Below, piece by piece: positions 35,901-44,239 of a stretch of 64,000 nt of DNA. The position numbers were made by a program, and so were the translations under genes. The DNA lies in the NCBI RefSeq assembly GCF_047971665.1, contig NZ_JBKEAA010000019.1:62001-126000 (forward strand). Reading direction: 5' to 3'. This DNA is from Castellaniella sp047971665 (GTDB lineage: Bacteria > Pseudomonadota > Gammaproteobacteria > Burkholderiales > Burkholderiaceae_B). Under the pieces are notes generated by a model that was not told the DNA's origin, did no database searches, and saw only the letters and a list, made by a program, of their open reading frames with translations. Numbering within the stretch: the first letter of the stretch is position 1; each line of letters begins with the position of its first letter.

Positions 35901-36250
35901 AGGTCGGTGATCGCATAGACGGATTTGAAGCCCAGCCCAAATCGGCCTATAGATGATTCGCTTTTCGTGCTTTCCGCGATATCACAGATGCTTCTGACGT
36001 CATTTTCATCGAACGGCTTGCCAAAGTGCGAAATCACCAACTTGCTCGAGTCTAGGGTGAACGAGACTTTGCGTTCGCCGCCCCATTTGCCACGCTTTTT
36101 GAGAGCGTCCTCAGCATTTTGCAGCAGCTCAAAGATGAAGTGCGTCCGGTCGTCATAAAGCCTGGCAGCCAGATCTCCGGATTTTTGGCCACCCTCAGTT
36201 CCGTACCTCCTCCGATTTTCCTGGCTGATTCGTTCATAGTTTGTCGCCAC
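32912..36250 (-). CDS. Sacsin/Hsp90-type GHKL ATPase with C-terminal DUF3883-like nuclease domain
   Basis: A 1112-residue protein. The GHKL N-box is 'FELLQNAEDAL' (about 41-50) and the glycine loop 'GRFGLGFKSVYA' (102-113), as in sacsin-type ATPases. A large middle region of no recognised fold follows. Residues about 850-957 form a Gly/Ser/acidic low-complexity linker. The C-terminus (about 1000-1112) resembles DUF3883, with D1012 in 'GFDLFEV' and E1027-V-K1029 in 'WVEVKSMTG', a PD-(D/E)XK pattern. The start is GTG with AGGGAG 7 bp upstream. Nucleotide-dependent nuclease activity in defence is inferred. Confidence 0.85.
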   Translation of the reverse strand: MATNYERISQENRRRYGTEGGQKSGDLAARLYDDRTHFIFELLQNAEDALKKRGKWGGERKVSFTLDSSKLVISHFGKPFDENDVRSICDIAESTKSESSIGRFGLGFKSVYAITDLPEIRSGDEDFVIEGYVFPKELLRSARKSDETQIVLPLKPGDMNAVEDITAGFRRLGPRALLFLHNIEEIGWSVEGGPSGFYLRSAPITLASSVQRIQVIGGEDGEPEVDQNWLVFHRDVFSDEGKSIGRVEIAFSVVAAKDAPDRWTVRPLAKSPLVVFFPTVVESHFGFLVQGPYRTTPSRDNIPSGDPWNQHLVKETSSLLVDALRWMRDEGMLNVATLRCLPLDREKFPRDSQFAPMFDAVLQAFQEEALLPASDGTYISALQAKLARTQELRELFSPEQVAALFGSEIAAWLSGDITQDKAPEIRQYLMRELDIDEITPTKLVPNLTKAFLEAQSDEWVLQLYEFLSGQEKALRRHLDTVPLIRLDDGTHVVARKNGKAKAFLPGDTATSFPTMRRAVCATSEVRLFLISLGITEPDLVDDVVWNLLPKYQQQEVDVGNEAYAADIERIRAAFNTDSTAQKEKLRSALRDTTFVMAVDTGDGKGYIDKPGEIYIAADRLQQLFAGVPDILIVDNEYDCLRGEDIRDLLVSCGASRYLIPQATPSGLGDSEKAQIRREAGLERASWQNEPKDFTLRGLAQLLEFLPTLKPEEAAARVKVLWEALADLEARGTAAFYGSYEWGYSHEAKTARFDAAFVRTLNQVAWVPDTNGDLVPPRLVVFDTLGWKPNPFLLTKIAFKPPIIDQLAKEAGIDPAALELLRKHGITSVADLAFRLGIAEQPPEYKTSDEALTGEPSTEEEADDTDSCGDDVYGNAKDLYGDDMPEIPPGTPDLSGSDRPTRGAGHDSQGRTGTGTSRGGGQSNGAAHRGSGGHTSGGKEGETSSNGQGKRAPGSAGGRPFISYVGTHPDGEEPDPDGLDQAIRMQIEDEAIRLIIAREPRLQRTPDGNPGFDLFEVNGSGQQIRWVEVKSMTGGLENRPVGLSHTQFDYARAKGDAYWLYVVEYATDREKARVLKIQNPAGHARTFTFDRGWIGIAQTAQLRVIPPLPTPIE

Positions 36251-36402
36251 ATCTATCTCCCTGGTACGGATGTGGTCATCTTCTTGCCTCTTGTAGAGAG
36301 CAACATGTACAGCACAACCGTTCGCGTTCTGTTCGATCAGACGGCCATCTTATGACAAAATGTGATCAATAACCAAAGCGGGTAGGGGAGGGGCACAGCG
36401 AA
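36251..36402. promoter_or_regulatory. Divergent intergenic region of the defence cassette
   Basis: This 152-bp gap separates the start codons of the leftward ATPase gene and the rightward UvrD gene, so it must carry promoters for both. It is AT-richer than the genes, particularly at about 36340-36375. No single pair of -35/-10 boxes stands out. A GGGGAGGGG ribosome binding site lies near its right end. Confidence 0.5.
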
Positions 36403-39348
36403 ATGGATGGGACTCAGCAGCGTAGGGCAATGGCTTCGGCGTCGACATTGCGAACGCGTGCAAACCCTCAGCAGCTCGAAGCCATCGTGGCTACTGATGG
36501 GCCGGTGTTGATCATCGCTGGCCCGGGTTCAGGCAAGACCTTCACGCTGGTCGAGCGCATCGTCTATCTTATTACTGAGAAGGGCGTTGCTCCGGAATCG
36601 TTGCTGGTCGTCACCTTCACGGACAAGGCGGCTAGGGAACTCACAACCCGGATCTCGAACCGGTTGACCGAGGTCGGGGTAACGTTCAACCTGAACGAGA
36701 TGTACCTTGGAACCTTCCATTCGATCTGCCTGAGATTTTTGGAGGACTATCAGGAGTTCACGCGGCTCAAGCGTAGTTTCACGCTATTTGATCAGTTCGA
36801 CCAGCAATACTTTTTGTACCAACGTATCAAGGAGTTCCGAGCGTTACCCGACGCCGAACTCGTGATGGGTGAAGATCAGAGGGGCCGCTGGAAGCAGTCG
36901 GAAAATTTGCTCGCTTGGGTAAATAAGGTCGGTGAGGAGGCCTTAGATCCGATCACGTTGGCGTCAGCACCTGAGCCTGAGATTCGGGCACTGGCGGCCT
37001 GTTTTACGAGGTATCAGGAACTGCTCGCTGAAAACAACGCGCTGGATTTTTCTGGCATTCAATATGAAGCCCTTCAGCTTCTGGAGGGTCGGCCAGATGT
37101 GTTGGCGCAGCTTCGTGAAAAACTCACCTACTTGATGGTCGATGAGTACCAAGACACCAATACGATCCAGGAGCGTATCCTGTTACTGTTGGCCGGTGAT
37201 CGCTGCAATCTCTGTGTGGTTGGAGACGACGATCAAGGCCTATACCGTTTTCGTGGCGCTACCATCCGCAATATCCTGGAGTTTCCGGGATTATTTGATG
37301 AAGGCCGGTGCAAGCAGACCAGGCTTACCGTCAATTACCGCTCGCACCCCGACATTATCCGTGTCTATAACGAGTGGATGAAAGAGCAGGTCTGGGACGA
37401 CGGCGCGCAGGTTTTTCGCTTCGCCAAGCAGATTGAACCGCGCGAGGCAGATTTCCCTGATGTGCCTGCTGCAGTGCGACTGGCTGCCAGCGACGTCGAC
37501 GGCGAAACCGCTAGTTGGCACGCCGAGGTGTTGACCTTCTTGAACGATTTGAAGGATTCGGGGCAGCTTGCGGACTGGAACCAGGTCGCATTCCTATTTC
37601 GCTCAGTCAAGAACGACAGGGTGGTGGCGCTGGCTCGCTTTCTTGAGGGGCAGGGCGTGCCCGTATTCTCGCCGCGCTCGAACATGTTCTTCGAACGCGA
37701 GGAAATCCGACTGATGATTGGCGCGCTGATTTTCCTTTTCCCTCAGTTTCCCAAGGTGCGGGCGTGGGCTGAGGGCGTCACGCTGTCGATCTGGGACTAC
37801 TACGATCAGCTTTGCTTCAAGCCCTTCACGGATGAGCTGCGCAAGCCTGAAAACAAGCCCCTGCTTGAATGGGCTCGTCCGCTGGCCAAGCGTCATGCTG
37901 TCCTCGCCCAGAATACCGATTACTCGTTCTCGGGTCTGTTTTACCAACTGCTTCAGTTTCCGCTGTTTTCCCGCTTCTTGACCGAGGATGCGGTCCAAGG
38001 CGTGGATAAGGGGCGTGCTGCTCGAAATTTGGGTACTTTTTCAAAGTTGCTTACGAAATTCGAGTACCTGCACTATGTCAGTGTGCTTAACCCCGAGTTT
38101 CTGCAAAAAAACCTGCGCGACCTGTTCAACCACTTTTTACGGTTTCTGGCCGAAGGCGGGATTGGAGAATATGAGGATGAGGCCGAATATGCCCCAAAGG
38201 GTTGCGTATCGTTTCTGACCATCCACCAGTCCAAGGGGCTGGAGTTTCCGGTCGTTGTCTGTGGTTCCCTCGAGGCAGTACCACGCAAGCAATACAGTGA
38301 CCTGGACGTCTTGCTGGAAGAGGGGGGCTATTTGTCCAAGGCGCGCTTCGAGCCGCTGGAGCAGATGAAGCACTTCGACTTTCGCAGGCTTTTCTATACG
38401 GCATTTTCACGCGCACAGAACCTGCTGGTGCTGGCAGCCCATGAGCGTGAAGGACGAGGCCTGGGGAAATCGCCATCGAAATATTTCGAGCGCTTATTTT
38501 ATGAGGTGCCGAGTTGGCGTGAAACGGATCTTTCGGCCCTGACCTTCGACGCTGTCAAGCAGATCAACCTCAAGCGTGAGTATTCGTTTACCTCGCATAT
38601 CACTGTGTTCGAAAACTGTGCGGAGCAGTACCGGTTCTTCAAGGAGCTGGAGTTTTCACCCATCCGTGAGAGCCCGATGCTCTTCGGTACCCTGGTGCAC
38701 CAGACCATCGAGGATATTCACAAGACGGTGCTGCGTGGCGAAGAAGGTACGATCACCATCGAAGGCATCAAGGGCTGGTTCTCGACCAATTACGCCATGC
38801 TGTCTAAGAAGGAGCGCGTGTATCTGGCCCCTTCGTCGCAGCAGGCAGCGCTGCAGCATGTTCTGCGCTACTACGAGCGCGAGAACGGTCATTGGGATCG
38901 CATCAAGGAGGCGGAGGTCGAGATTTCTCTTGTGAAGGAGCACTATATCCTCAAGGGCAGCGTGGATCTGATTCGAGGCGAGGGAGGCACGGTCGAGATC
39001 GTTGACTTCAAGTCGGAAAAGAAGCCTGATATGGAGAAGGATCGCGGCCGCCTGGAGCAGTACCGGCACCAGCTGGAGGTGTACGCCCACCTAGTGGAGC
39101 AGCGCACTGGTCAGAAGGTCAGCCGGATGCACCTGTACTATACGGGCGAAGATGGTGGCAATCCGTACGTCACGTTCAAGAAGGACGACCGAGTCATCGA
39201 CCGGACGATTGCACGATTTGATGGCGTCGTGGACCGTATTGAGCACCAAGACTACCAGATGGCGGCACGTCCGACGAAGTTGTGTCTGAGTTGCGACTTG
39301 CGTCCTTATTGCGACAATAAGAATTGGATTTTCAGGAAGAACGATTAA
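36403..39348 (+). CDS. UvrD/PcrA-like superfamily 1 helicase with PD-(D/E)XK nuclease domain
   Basis: A 981-residue protein. Helicase motifs are Walker A 'GPGSGKT' (40-46), 'VDEYQDTN' (D247), 'NYRSHPDI', 'LTIHQSKGLEFPVVV' and 'RRLFYTAFSRAQNLL'. The C-terminal nuclease has D855 in 'GSVDLI' and D868-F-K870 in 'EIVDFKSEKKP', and ends with Cys residues at 961, 964 and 970 that resemble an AddB/Cas4-type cluster with one ligand possibly elsewhere. It resembles AddA-like helicase-nucleases but without an AddB partner. Its stop overlaps the methylase start, so it belongs to the restriction unit. Confidence 0.9.
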   Translation: MDGTQQRRAMASASTLRTRANPQQLEAIVATDGPVLIIAGPGSGKTFTLVERIVYLITEKGVAPESLLVVTFTDKAARELTTRISNRLTEVGVTFNLNEMYLGTFHSICLRFLEDYQEFTRLKRSFTLFDQFDQQYFLYQRIKEFRALPDAELVMGEDQRGRWKQSENLLAWVNKVGEEALDPITLASAPEPEIRALAACFTRYQELLAENNALDFSGIQYEALQLLEGRPDVLAQLREKLTYLMVDEYQDTNTIQERILLLLAGDRCNLCVVGDDDQGLYRFRGATIRNILEFPGLFDEGRCKQTRLTVNYRSHPDIIRVYNEWMKEQVWDDGAQVFRFAKQIEPREADFPDVPAAVRLAASDVDGETASWHAEVLTFLNDLKDSGQLADWNQVAFLFRSVKNDRVVALARFLEGQGVPVFSPRSNMFFEREEIRLMIGALIFLFPQFPKVRAWAEGVTLSIWDYYDQLCFKPFTDELRKPENKPLLEWARPLAKRHAVLAQNTDYSFSGLFYQLLQFPLFSRFLTEDAVQGVDKGRAARNLGTFSKLLTKFEYLHYVSVLNPEFLQKNLRDLFNHFLRFLAEGGIGEYEDEAEYAPKGCVSFLTIHQSKGLEFPVVVCGSLEAVPRKQYSDLDVLLEEGGYLSKARFEPLEQMKHFDFRRLFYTAFSRAQNLLVLAAHEREGRGLGKSPSKYFERLFYEVPSWRETDLSALTFDAVKQINLKREYSFTSHITVFENCAEQYRFFKELEFSPIRESPMLFGTLVHQTIEDIHKTVLRGEEGTITIEGIKGWFSTNYAMLSKKERVYLAPSSQQAALQHVLRYYERENGHWDRIKEAEVEISLVKEHYILKGSVDLIRGEGGTVEIVDFKSEKKPDMEKDRGRLEQYRHQLEVYAHLVEQRTGQKVSRMHLYYTGEDGGNPYVTFKKDDRVIDRTIARFDGVVDRIEHQDYQMAARPTKLCLSCDLRPYCDNKNWIFRKND

Positions 39349-41153
39349 TGGCAACAACGAACCCCACGCAGGAGAACCTGCAACTGGCCACGCCCGAAGG
39401 CGATATCACTAATGTCGAAAAGTACGAGTTCGAGCCGATCAAGGGCTATCCGATGCTCAACTGGCGCGGCAAGCGTCCCTTCAACTCGACGCAGTATTAC
39501 CCGGCGCAGTTAAAAGAGGTCCATGGCGAAGAGGTGGATGGCTGGAGAAATAAGATTTTCTGGGGCGACAACCTTCAGGTGATGAGCCACTTGCTGAAGG
39601 AGTTCAGGGGCAAGGTCGACCTGATCTACATCGACCCGCCTTTCGACTCGAAGGCCGACTACAAGAAAAAGATAAAACTTCAGGGGACGCAAGCCGAATC
39701 CGAGCCAAGCGTCTTTGAAGAGAAACAATATACAGATATCTGGACGAACGACGAGTATTTGCAGTTTATCTACGAGCGGCTTGTCCTTGCCCGTGAACTG
39801 CTGTCTAGGCAGGGAAGCATTTACGTTCACTGCGATTGGCATAAGAACCACTTTATCCGCATGATCCTTGATGAAGTGTTCGGGCCGAATAACTTCCGCA
39901 ATGAGATTATCTGGAGTTACTTCGGGTTCAAACGTTCAACGACCAAGAAGTTCCCTCAGAAGCACGACACGATTCTGTCTTATGCATGTTCCGAGGAGTA
40001 TTTCTGGCAGGTGCAGTTTCGCCCTCACGGGGAGGACTACATCAAGCGCTTCAAGAAGGATGAGAACGGACGCCTCTATCGGGATGATGTGAACCCGACG
40101 GGCGGTGGCGCAAGGATCATCTACCTTGATGAGGTGGAAGGGGACATTATTGACTCTGTGTGGGACGACGTCCCACCGGTGAATCCCGTGGCCAAAGAGC
40201 GTCAGGACTACCCCACCCAAAAGCCGGAAGCCCTGGTGGAGCGAATCATCAAGGCCTCCACGCAACCCGGGAACCTCGTGTTCGACTGTTTTATGGGTTC
40301 TGGCACTACGCAGGCAGCGTCAATGAAGCTCGGTCGCCGATTCATTGGCGCCGACATCAATCTCGGTGCAGTCCAGACAACTACCAAGCGATTACTTGGC
40401 CTTGCTGACACGTTGCGGCAACAACGTCTTGAAGCATCCGAACAAAGGTTCACCGGCTTCGAGGTCTACAACGTCAACCACTATGACATCTTCCGCAACC
40501 CGATTCAGGCCAAGGACTTGCTGATCGAGGCGCTGGAAGTACAGAAGCTGGAATTCAGCACAGTGTTCGACGGCGAGAAGGACGGGCGCATGGTCAAGAT
40601 CATGCCCGTCAATCGCATAGCCACCCGCGCAGACTTGAACGAGCTGATAGCGGGCTTCGACTACAAGGCGTGGGAGCGCAAGCAGCACGAGTCCCCGAAC
40701 CGTCCGGTTGAGAATATCACTCTTATCTGCATGGGCCACGAGCCAGACTTGGCCGCGCAACTGGAGCTAGCCACCGAGCCTTTCAAGATCCACGTCAAGG
40801 TGGTGGACATCCTGCGCGACAAGGCCGATCTGGAGTTCAAGCGCGACTCGCAGGCCAAGGTGGTCATCAAGAAAGGCGAACTGGTCATCGAGAAGTTCTA
40901 CCCGATGAATTTGTTGCAAAAACTCTCGCTGCAAAAGGAAGCGGTCGAGGAATGGAAGGAACTAGTCGAAAGCGTGCTGATCGATTGGAATTACGACGGC
41001 GCGGTATTGCAACCAGCAGTGCTGGACATTCCGGGTAAGAACGAGCTGGTCAAGGGTGTTTACCATATCCCGGAGGATGCAGGCACCATCCGTGTAAAAA
41101 TCACAGATCTGCTGTCTGAGTCCTGGGAAGGGAGCATTGGCCATGGCGACTAA
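39348..41153 (+). CDS. Type III-like DNA modification methyltransferase (Mod)
   Basis: A 601-residue beta-class amino methyltransferase: the catalytic 'YIDPPFDSK' (DPPF at 96-99) precedes the SAM motif 'FDCFMGSGTTQAA' (about 312-324). The pattern 'DYPTQKPEALVERII' is typical of Mod enzymes. The ATG at 39348 overlaps the UvrD stop (TAATG). It should methylate adenine (or possibly cytosine) at an asymmetric site to protect host DNA. The C-terminal third is an unassigned extension that may serve target recognition or subunit contact. It overlaps res by 11 bp. Confidence 0.9.
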   Translation: MATTNPTQENLQLATPEGDITNVEKYEFEPIKGYPMLNWRGKRPFNSTQYYPAQLKEVHGEEVDGWRNKIFWGDNLQVMSHLLKEFRGKVDLIYIDPPFDSKADYKKKIKLQGTQAESEPSVFEEKQYTDIWTNDEYLQFIYERLVLARELLSRQGSIYVHCDWHKNHFIRMILDEVFGPNNFRNEIIWSYFGFKRSTTKKFPQKHDTILSYACSEEYFWQVQFRPHGEDYIKRFKKDENGRLYRDDVNPTGGGARIIYLDEVEGDIIDSVWDDVPPVNPVAKERQDYPTQKPEALVERIIKASTQPGNLVFDCFMGSGTTQAASMKLGRRFIGADINLGAVQTTTKRLLGLADTLRQQRLEASEQRFTGFEVYNVNHYDIFRNPIQAKDLLIEALEVQKLEFSTVFDGEKDGRMVKIMPVNRIATRADLNELIAGFDYKAWERKQHESPNRPVENITLICMGHEPDLAAQLELATEPFKIHVKVVDILRDKADLEFKRDSQAKVVIKKGELVIEKFYPMNLLQKLSLQKEAVEEWKELVESVLIDWNYDGAVLQPAVLDIPGKNELVKGVYHIPEDAGTIRVKITDLLSESWEGSIGHGD

Positions 41154-43845
41154 ACGCATCACCAAGGCGGCCAGCAGTACTAGTGCATCACTGAATTTCG
41201 CCTTTTTTCGTTTTCTGTGGCAGTTCCAGCAGGACAACCGGGGCAAGTTGCGCCAAAGCTACCGCGAGTTGACACGCAAGTACCTTGATTTCAACAATCC
41301 AGACGGAAACCCCAAATCCTTTCTGCGCCAGCCACAGTTCGAAGCGCTGGAAACGTATGTCTTCCTCAAGGAGTTCCTCGATAATGCCAAGGTCGAGGAA
41401 GTTTTTAAGGCATGGTATGAGCGCAGTGGCAAGTTCGCGGGGCGCCGGTTTGGCTCATTCCGTGGCACTGCGGGGCAGGAAATGTTCCAGTTCGGCGAAT
41501 CTGATGAGCTGGAGCTGACCTCGTACAAAGCGTTATTCGAGAAGATGCGCAAGAATTCGCGTGCCTACCCGAACTACATCTTTGCGCTGACGATGGGTAC
41601 CGGCAAAACCATCCTGATGGCGACTTGCATCTTCTATGAGTTCTTGTTGGCCAACAAGTTTCCGAAGGATGAGCGCTACTGCCACAATGCGCTGGTATTT
41701 GCACCGGACAAGACGGTGCTGCAATCACTCAAAGAAATTGAAGCATTCGATCTGACTCGAGTGGTTCCGCCTGAGTACGTGAATTTCCTGACCACGCATC
41801 TGCGCTTTCATTATCTTGAGGAAGCGGGTACGTCTCTGGATACGCTTGACCGATCCCGCTTCAATATTATCGTCTCCAACACGCAGAAGATCATCCTCAA
41901 GCGCAAGCAAAAGGAGAAGACTTCAGTCGATATGCTATTCGGTGCGACCGGAGAGGTACTGACCGCTACCGGTGTTTATGCTGATGCCGCTGATCTCTAC
42001 AACTTCGATCAACCTGAAGAAGAAGGCGAACTCACCACCAATCAGCGCTTCGAGAAGCTGCGCCGCCTGGAGCAGTTGGGAATCTTCGTGGACGAGGCTC
42101 ACCACGCTTTTGGCAAGGCGCTGGCCAAGGATATGGGCGTGGGGGGGAAGGAAACAGACACCAGCCTGCGCACCACTATCGATATCTTGGCCGCTAGCTT
42201 GAGCGCAACGGGCACGCGGGTGGTTGCCTGCTATAACTACACGGGCACGCCCTATGTGGGGCGTGAAGTGTTGCCGGAAGTGGTTTATGCCTATGGCCTG
42301 AAAGAGGCTATCGACAAAGGTTTCCTGAAAAAGGTGACGCTGCACGGTTACGCCAACACGCGCACTGACGAGTTTGTGGATATCGCGGTTGAAGAATTCC
42401 TAAAGGAAACTGGTGATTTGCGTCCAGAAGGGTTGCTGCCCAAGTTGGCATTTTTCGCAGCCACCATCGAGGAATTGATGAATGAATTAAAGCCGGCGGT
42501 CGAGAGGGCGCTTCTCAAACATGGGATTTCAACCACTCGCATTCTCGTCAACGTGGGCGACAGCAAGATCACCACCAACGACGACATTCGCGAGTTCAAT
42601 CGGCTGGACACCGAAGGCTCGGAAAAGCAGTTCGTCCTACTGGTCAACAAGGGTCGCGAGGGCTGGAATTGTCGGTCACTATTTGGCGTCGGGCTGTTCC
42701 GTGAACCCAAGTCAAAAATATTTGTGCTCCAGGCAACGATGCGTTGCCTGCGTGCGATTGGCGAGGCGCAGCACACTGGCCATGTTTTCTTGTCGGGCGA
42801 CAACCTCAATATACTCAATGATGAATTGCAGCAGAATTTCCGCATCAGCGTCGATGAACTGCAGAAGGGAGGCAAGGACACGGAACGCGTAGAGGTGCGG
42901 GTGGTTGAGCCACCAGTCAAGATCAAACTTGTACGTGTGCGTAAGCTCTATCAGATGCGGGAGAAGCAGCTGATCCCAGGGCAAGAGCTGATACCGGAAA
43001 GATCCGATCGCGAAAAATGGAACGAACTCATTGAAAAATATCGCTTGATCGAAACGCAGCAAGACGGCCTGACTGCTGTCGACGCAGCGCGCGCTTCAGG
43101 CAGTCGTACGTTCGATCTGACCGCTCGCCGTGAAAAGCGCACCTTTTCGGCCATGACGTTGGTAGCCGAGGTGTCGCGTTACCTCAATCGCAATCCCTTG
43201 GAGATTGAGAAGCTGCTGGAGACCACCAAGGAGGGCATTGACGATCTGGTGGCCGCCACCAATGAGTTCAACGAGTTACTCTATGACGAGATTATTCCTC
43301 GCCTATTTCGCTCGTTGTTCGAACTTGACGAATATGAGAGAAAGGACGAATACGAGGTCGATCTAATCAAGGTGCCCGCGAACGGCTACTACGAGGTATC
43401 TGCGGCGAAGGATAAAGTCGTCCGAATGGGGGACTCTCAGATCAAGGACGACGAGCGTGCCAAGAGTTTCCATCTCGATACCTATTGCTTTGACTCAGGT
43501 TCTGAAAACTGGCTGTTCTGGGATCTGCTGCGCGAACAGCGGGTGAAGAAGATATACTTCACCGGCATGCTGACCCACGGCCAATCGGACTTCTTCATCC
43601 AATATATCGACCCAGAAACGCACCTCGTCCGAAGCTACTACCCCGATTTCATTTTTCAGCGTGAAGAGCCCGACGGCAGCCTGAAATACGTGATTGTGGA
43701 GGTGAAGGCGGACAATCAGATTGAGGATGCAGTGGTGCAGGCCAAGAAAGAGTTCGCTCAGCAGATCGCCGTAGCCAGCGGAATGGAATACCGGATTCTC
43801 AAGTCTTCTGATGCAGATAAGCGGCATTTTCGGATGTTATTGTAA
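41143..43845 (+). CDS. Type III-like restriction helicase-nuclease (Res)
   Basis: A 900-residue SF2 helicase with P-loop 'MGTGKT' (151-156), DEAH box 'VDEAHHAFG' (317-320) and a late 'QATMRCLRAIGEAQH' motif. The C-terminal nuclease has D835 in 'YYPDFIF' and E853-V-K855 in 'VIVEVKADNQ', the PD-(D/E)XK pattern of type III Res subunits. GGAG 9 bp upstream supports the ATG at 41143. It should translocate or switch along DNA with Mod and cut unmodified DNA. Its stop lies within 10 bp of the spanin gene's end. Confidence 0.9.
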   Translation: MATKRITKAASSTSASLNFAFFRFLWQFQQDNRGKLRQSYRELTRKYLDFNNPDGNPKSFLRQPQFEALETYVFLKEFLDNAKVEEVFKAWYERSGKFAGRRFGSFRGTAGQEMFQFGESDELELTSYKALFEKMRKNSRAYPNYIFALTMGTGKTILMATCIFYEFLLANKFPKDERYCHNALVFAPDKTVLQSLKEIEAFDLTRVVPPEYVNFLTTHLRFHYLEEAGTSLDTLDRSRFNIIVSNTQKIILKRKQKEKTSVDMLFGATGEVLTATGVYADAADLYNFDQPEEEGELTTNQRFEKLRRLEQLGIFVDEAHHAFGKALAKDMGVGGKETDTSLRTTIDILAASLSATGTRVVACYNYTGTPYVGREVLPEVVYAYGLKEAIDKGFLKKVTLHGYANTRTDEFVDIAVEEFLKETGDLRPEGLLPKLAFFAATIEELMNELKPAVERALLKHGISTTRILVNVGDSKITTNDDIREFNRLDTEGSEKQFVLLVNKGREGWNCRSLFGVGLFREPKSKIFVLQATMRCLRAIGEAQHTGHVFLSGDNLNILNDELQQNFRISVDELQKGGKDTERVEVRVVEPPVKIKLVRVRKLYQMREKQLIPGQELIPERSDREKWNELIEKYRLIETQQDGLTAVDAARASGSRTFDLTARREKRTFSAMTLVAEVSRYLNRNPLEIEKLLETTKEGIDDLVAATNEFNELLYDEIIPRLFRSLFELDEYERKDEYEVDLIKVPANGYYEVSAAKDKVVRMGDSQIKDDERAKSFHLDTYCFDSGSENWLFWDLLREQRVKKIYFTGMLTHGQSDFFIQYIDPETHLVRSYYPDFIFQREEPDGSLKYVIVEVKADNQIEDAVVQAKKEFAQQIAVASGMEYRILKSSDADKRHFRMLL

Positions 43846-44046
43846 ATGAGACGTATTACTCTGTAGGCACAGCGCTGACCATTGCTCATTGTGCTTGATG
43901 ACTTGCCGCGTAATCTGGTTTGGAGTGGCCTCCAACCCTTGGGTGCTGCCCCACCAGATTGGCTTTGCAATGTCGCAGTAGTCACCGCCTCTGATCGCGC
44001 ACCCAGCGACGAGCACGACGACGCACAGCATCATCGTCCAGTGCAT
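43837..44046 (-). CDS. Rz1-like outer-membrane spanin lipoprotein
   Basis: A 69-residue protein beginning 'MHWTMMLCVVVLVAGC', a lipoprotein signal with a VAGC lipobox. It starts inside the preceding Rz-like gene in another reading frame, the classical nested Rz/Rz1 layout. Together they fuse inner and outer membranes during lysis. The last residues run into the 3' end of the restriction gene (9-bp overlap), so the original C-terminus may have been altered at the junction. Confidence 0.8.
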   Translation of the reverse strand: MHWTMMLCVVVLVAGCAIRGGDYCDIAKPIWWGSTQGLEATPNQITRQVIKHNEQWSALCLQSNTSHLQ

Positions 44047-44239
44047 CAATTTCCTGTTCCACACGACGGGCCTCCTTCTGGGCTTTGATGCTTTTGCGCG
44101 CGGCGTCCAACTGCGCTGATCGTCTGGCGGCACGGCTGCCGGCGGCGTAGGCGCCGGTGAGCACAAGCAAGGTGGCCGCCGCCATGAGCACCCACCCTTG
44201 AACGCGTGGCCAGAGGCCAGCCCAGATCACCGCCCACAT
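43982..44239 (-). CDS. Rz-like inner-membrane spanin
   Basis: An 85-residue protein with one N-terminal transmembrane segment ('VLMAAATLLVLTGAYAAG') and a charged, coiled-coil-like C-terminal half ('ARKSIKAQKEARRVEQEIDALDD'). It is the expected i-spanin partner of the nested Rz1. Its ATG overlaps the stop of the upstream muramidase-like gene (ATGA). Confidence 0.82.
   Translation of the reverse strand: MWAVIWAGLWPRVQGWVLMAAATLLVLTGAYAAGSRAARRSAQLDAARKSIKAQKEARRVEQEIDALDDDAVRRRARRWVRDQRR

Larger units (their letters stand above)
32912..43845. other. Putative four-gene anti-phage defence cassette
   Basis: Two divergent transcription units share a 152-bp gap: a leftward GHKL-ATPase/DUF3883-like protein, and rightward UvrD-nuclease, type III-like methylase and type III-like restriction enzyme with overlapping genes. 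Base composition is visibly less GC-rich than the flanking host DNA. IS3 remnants lie on the left and phage lysis genes on the right. The combination of nucleases, helicases and a modification enzyme is typical of defence islands. Whether the four genes act as one system is inferred. Confidence 0.75.
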
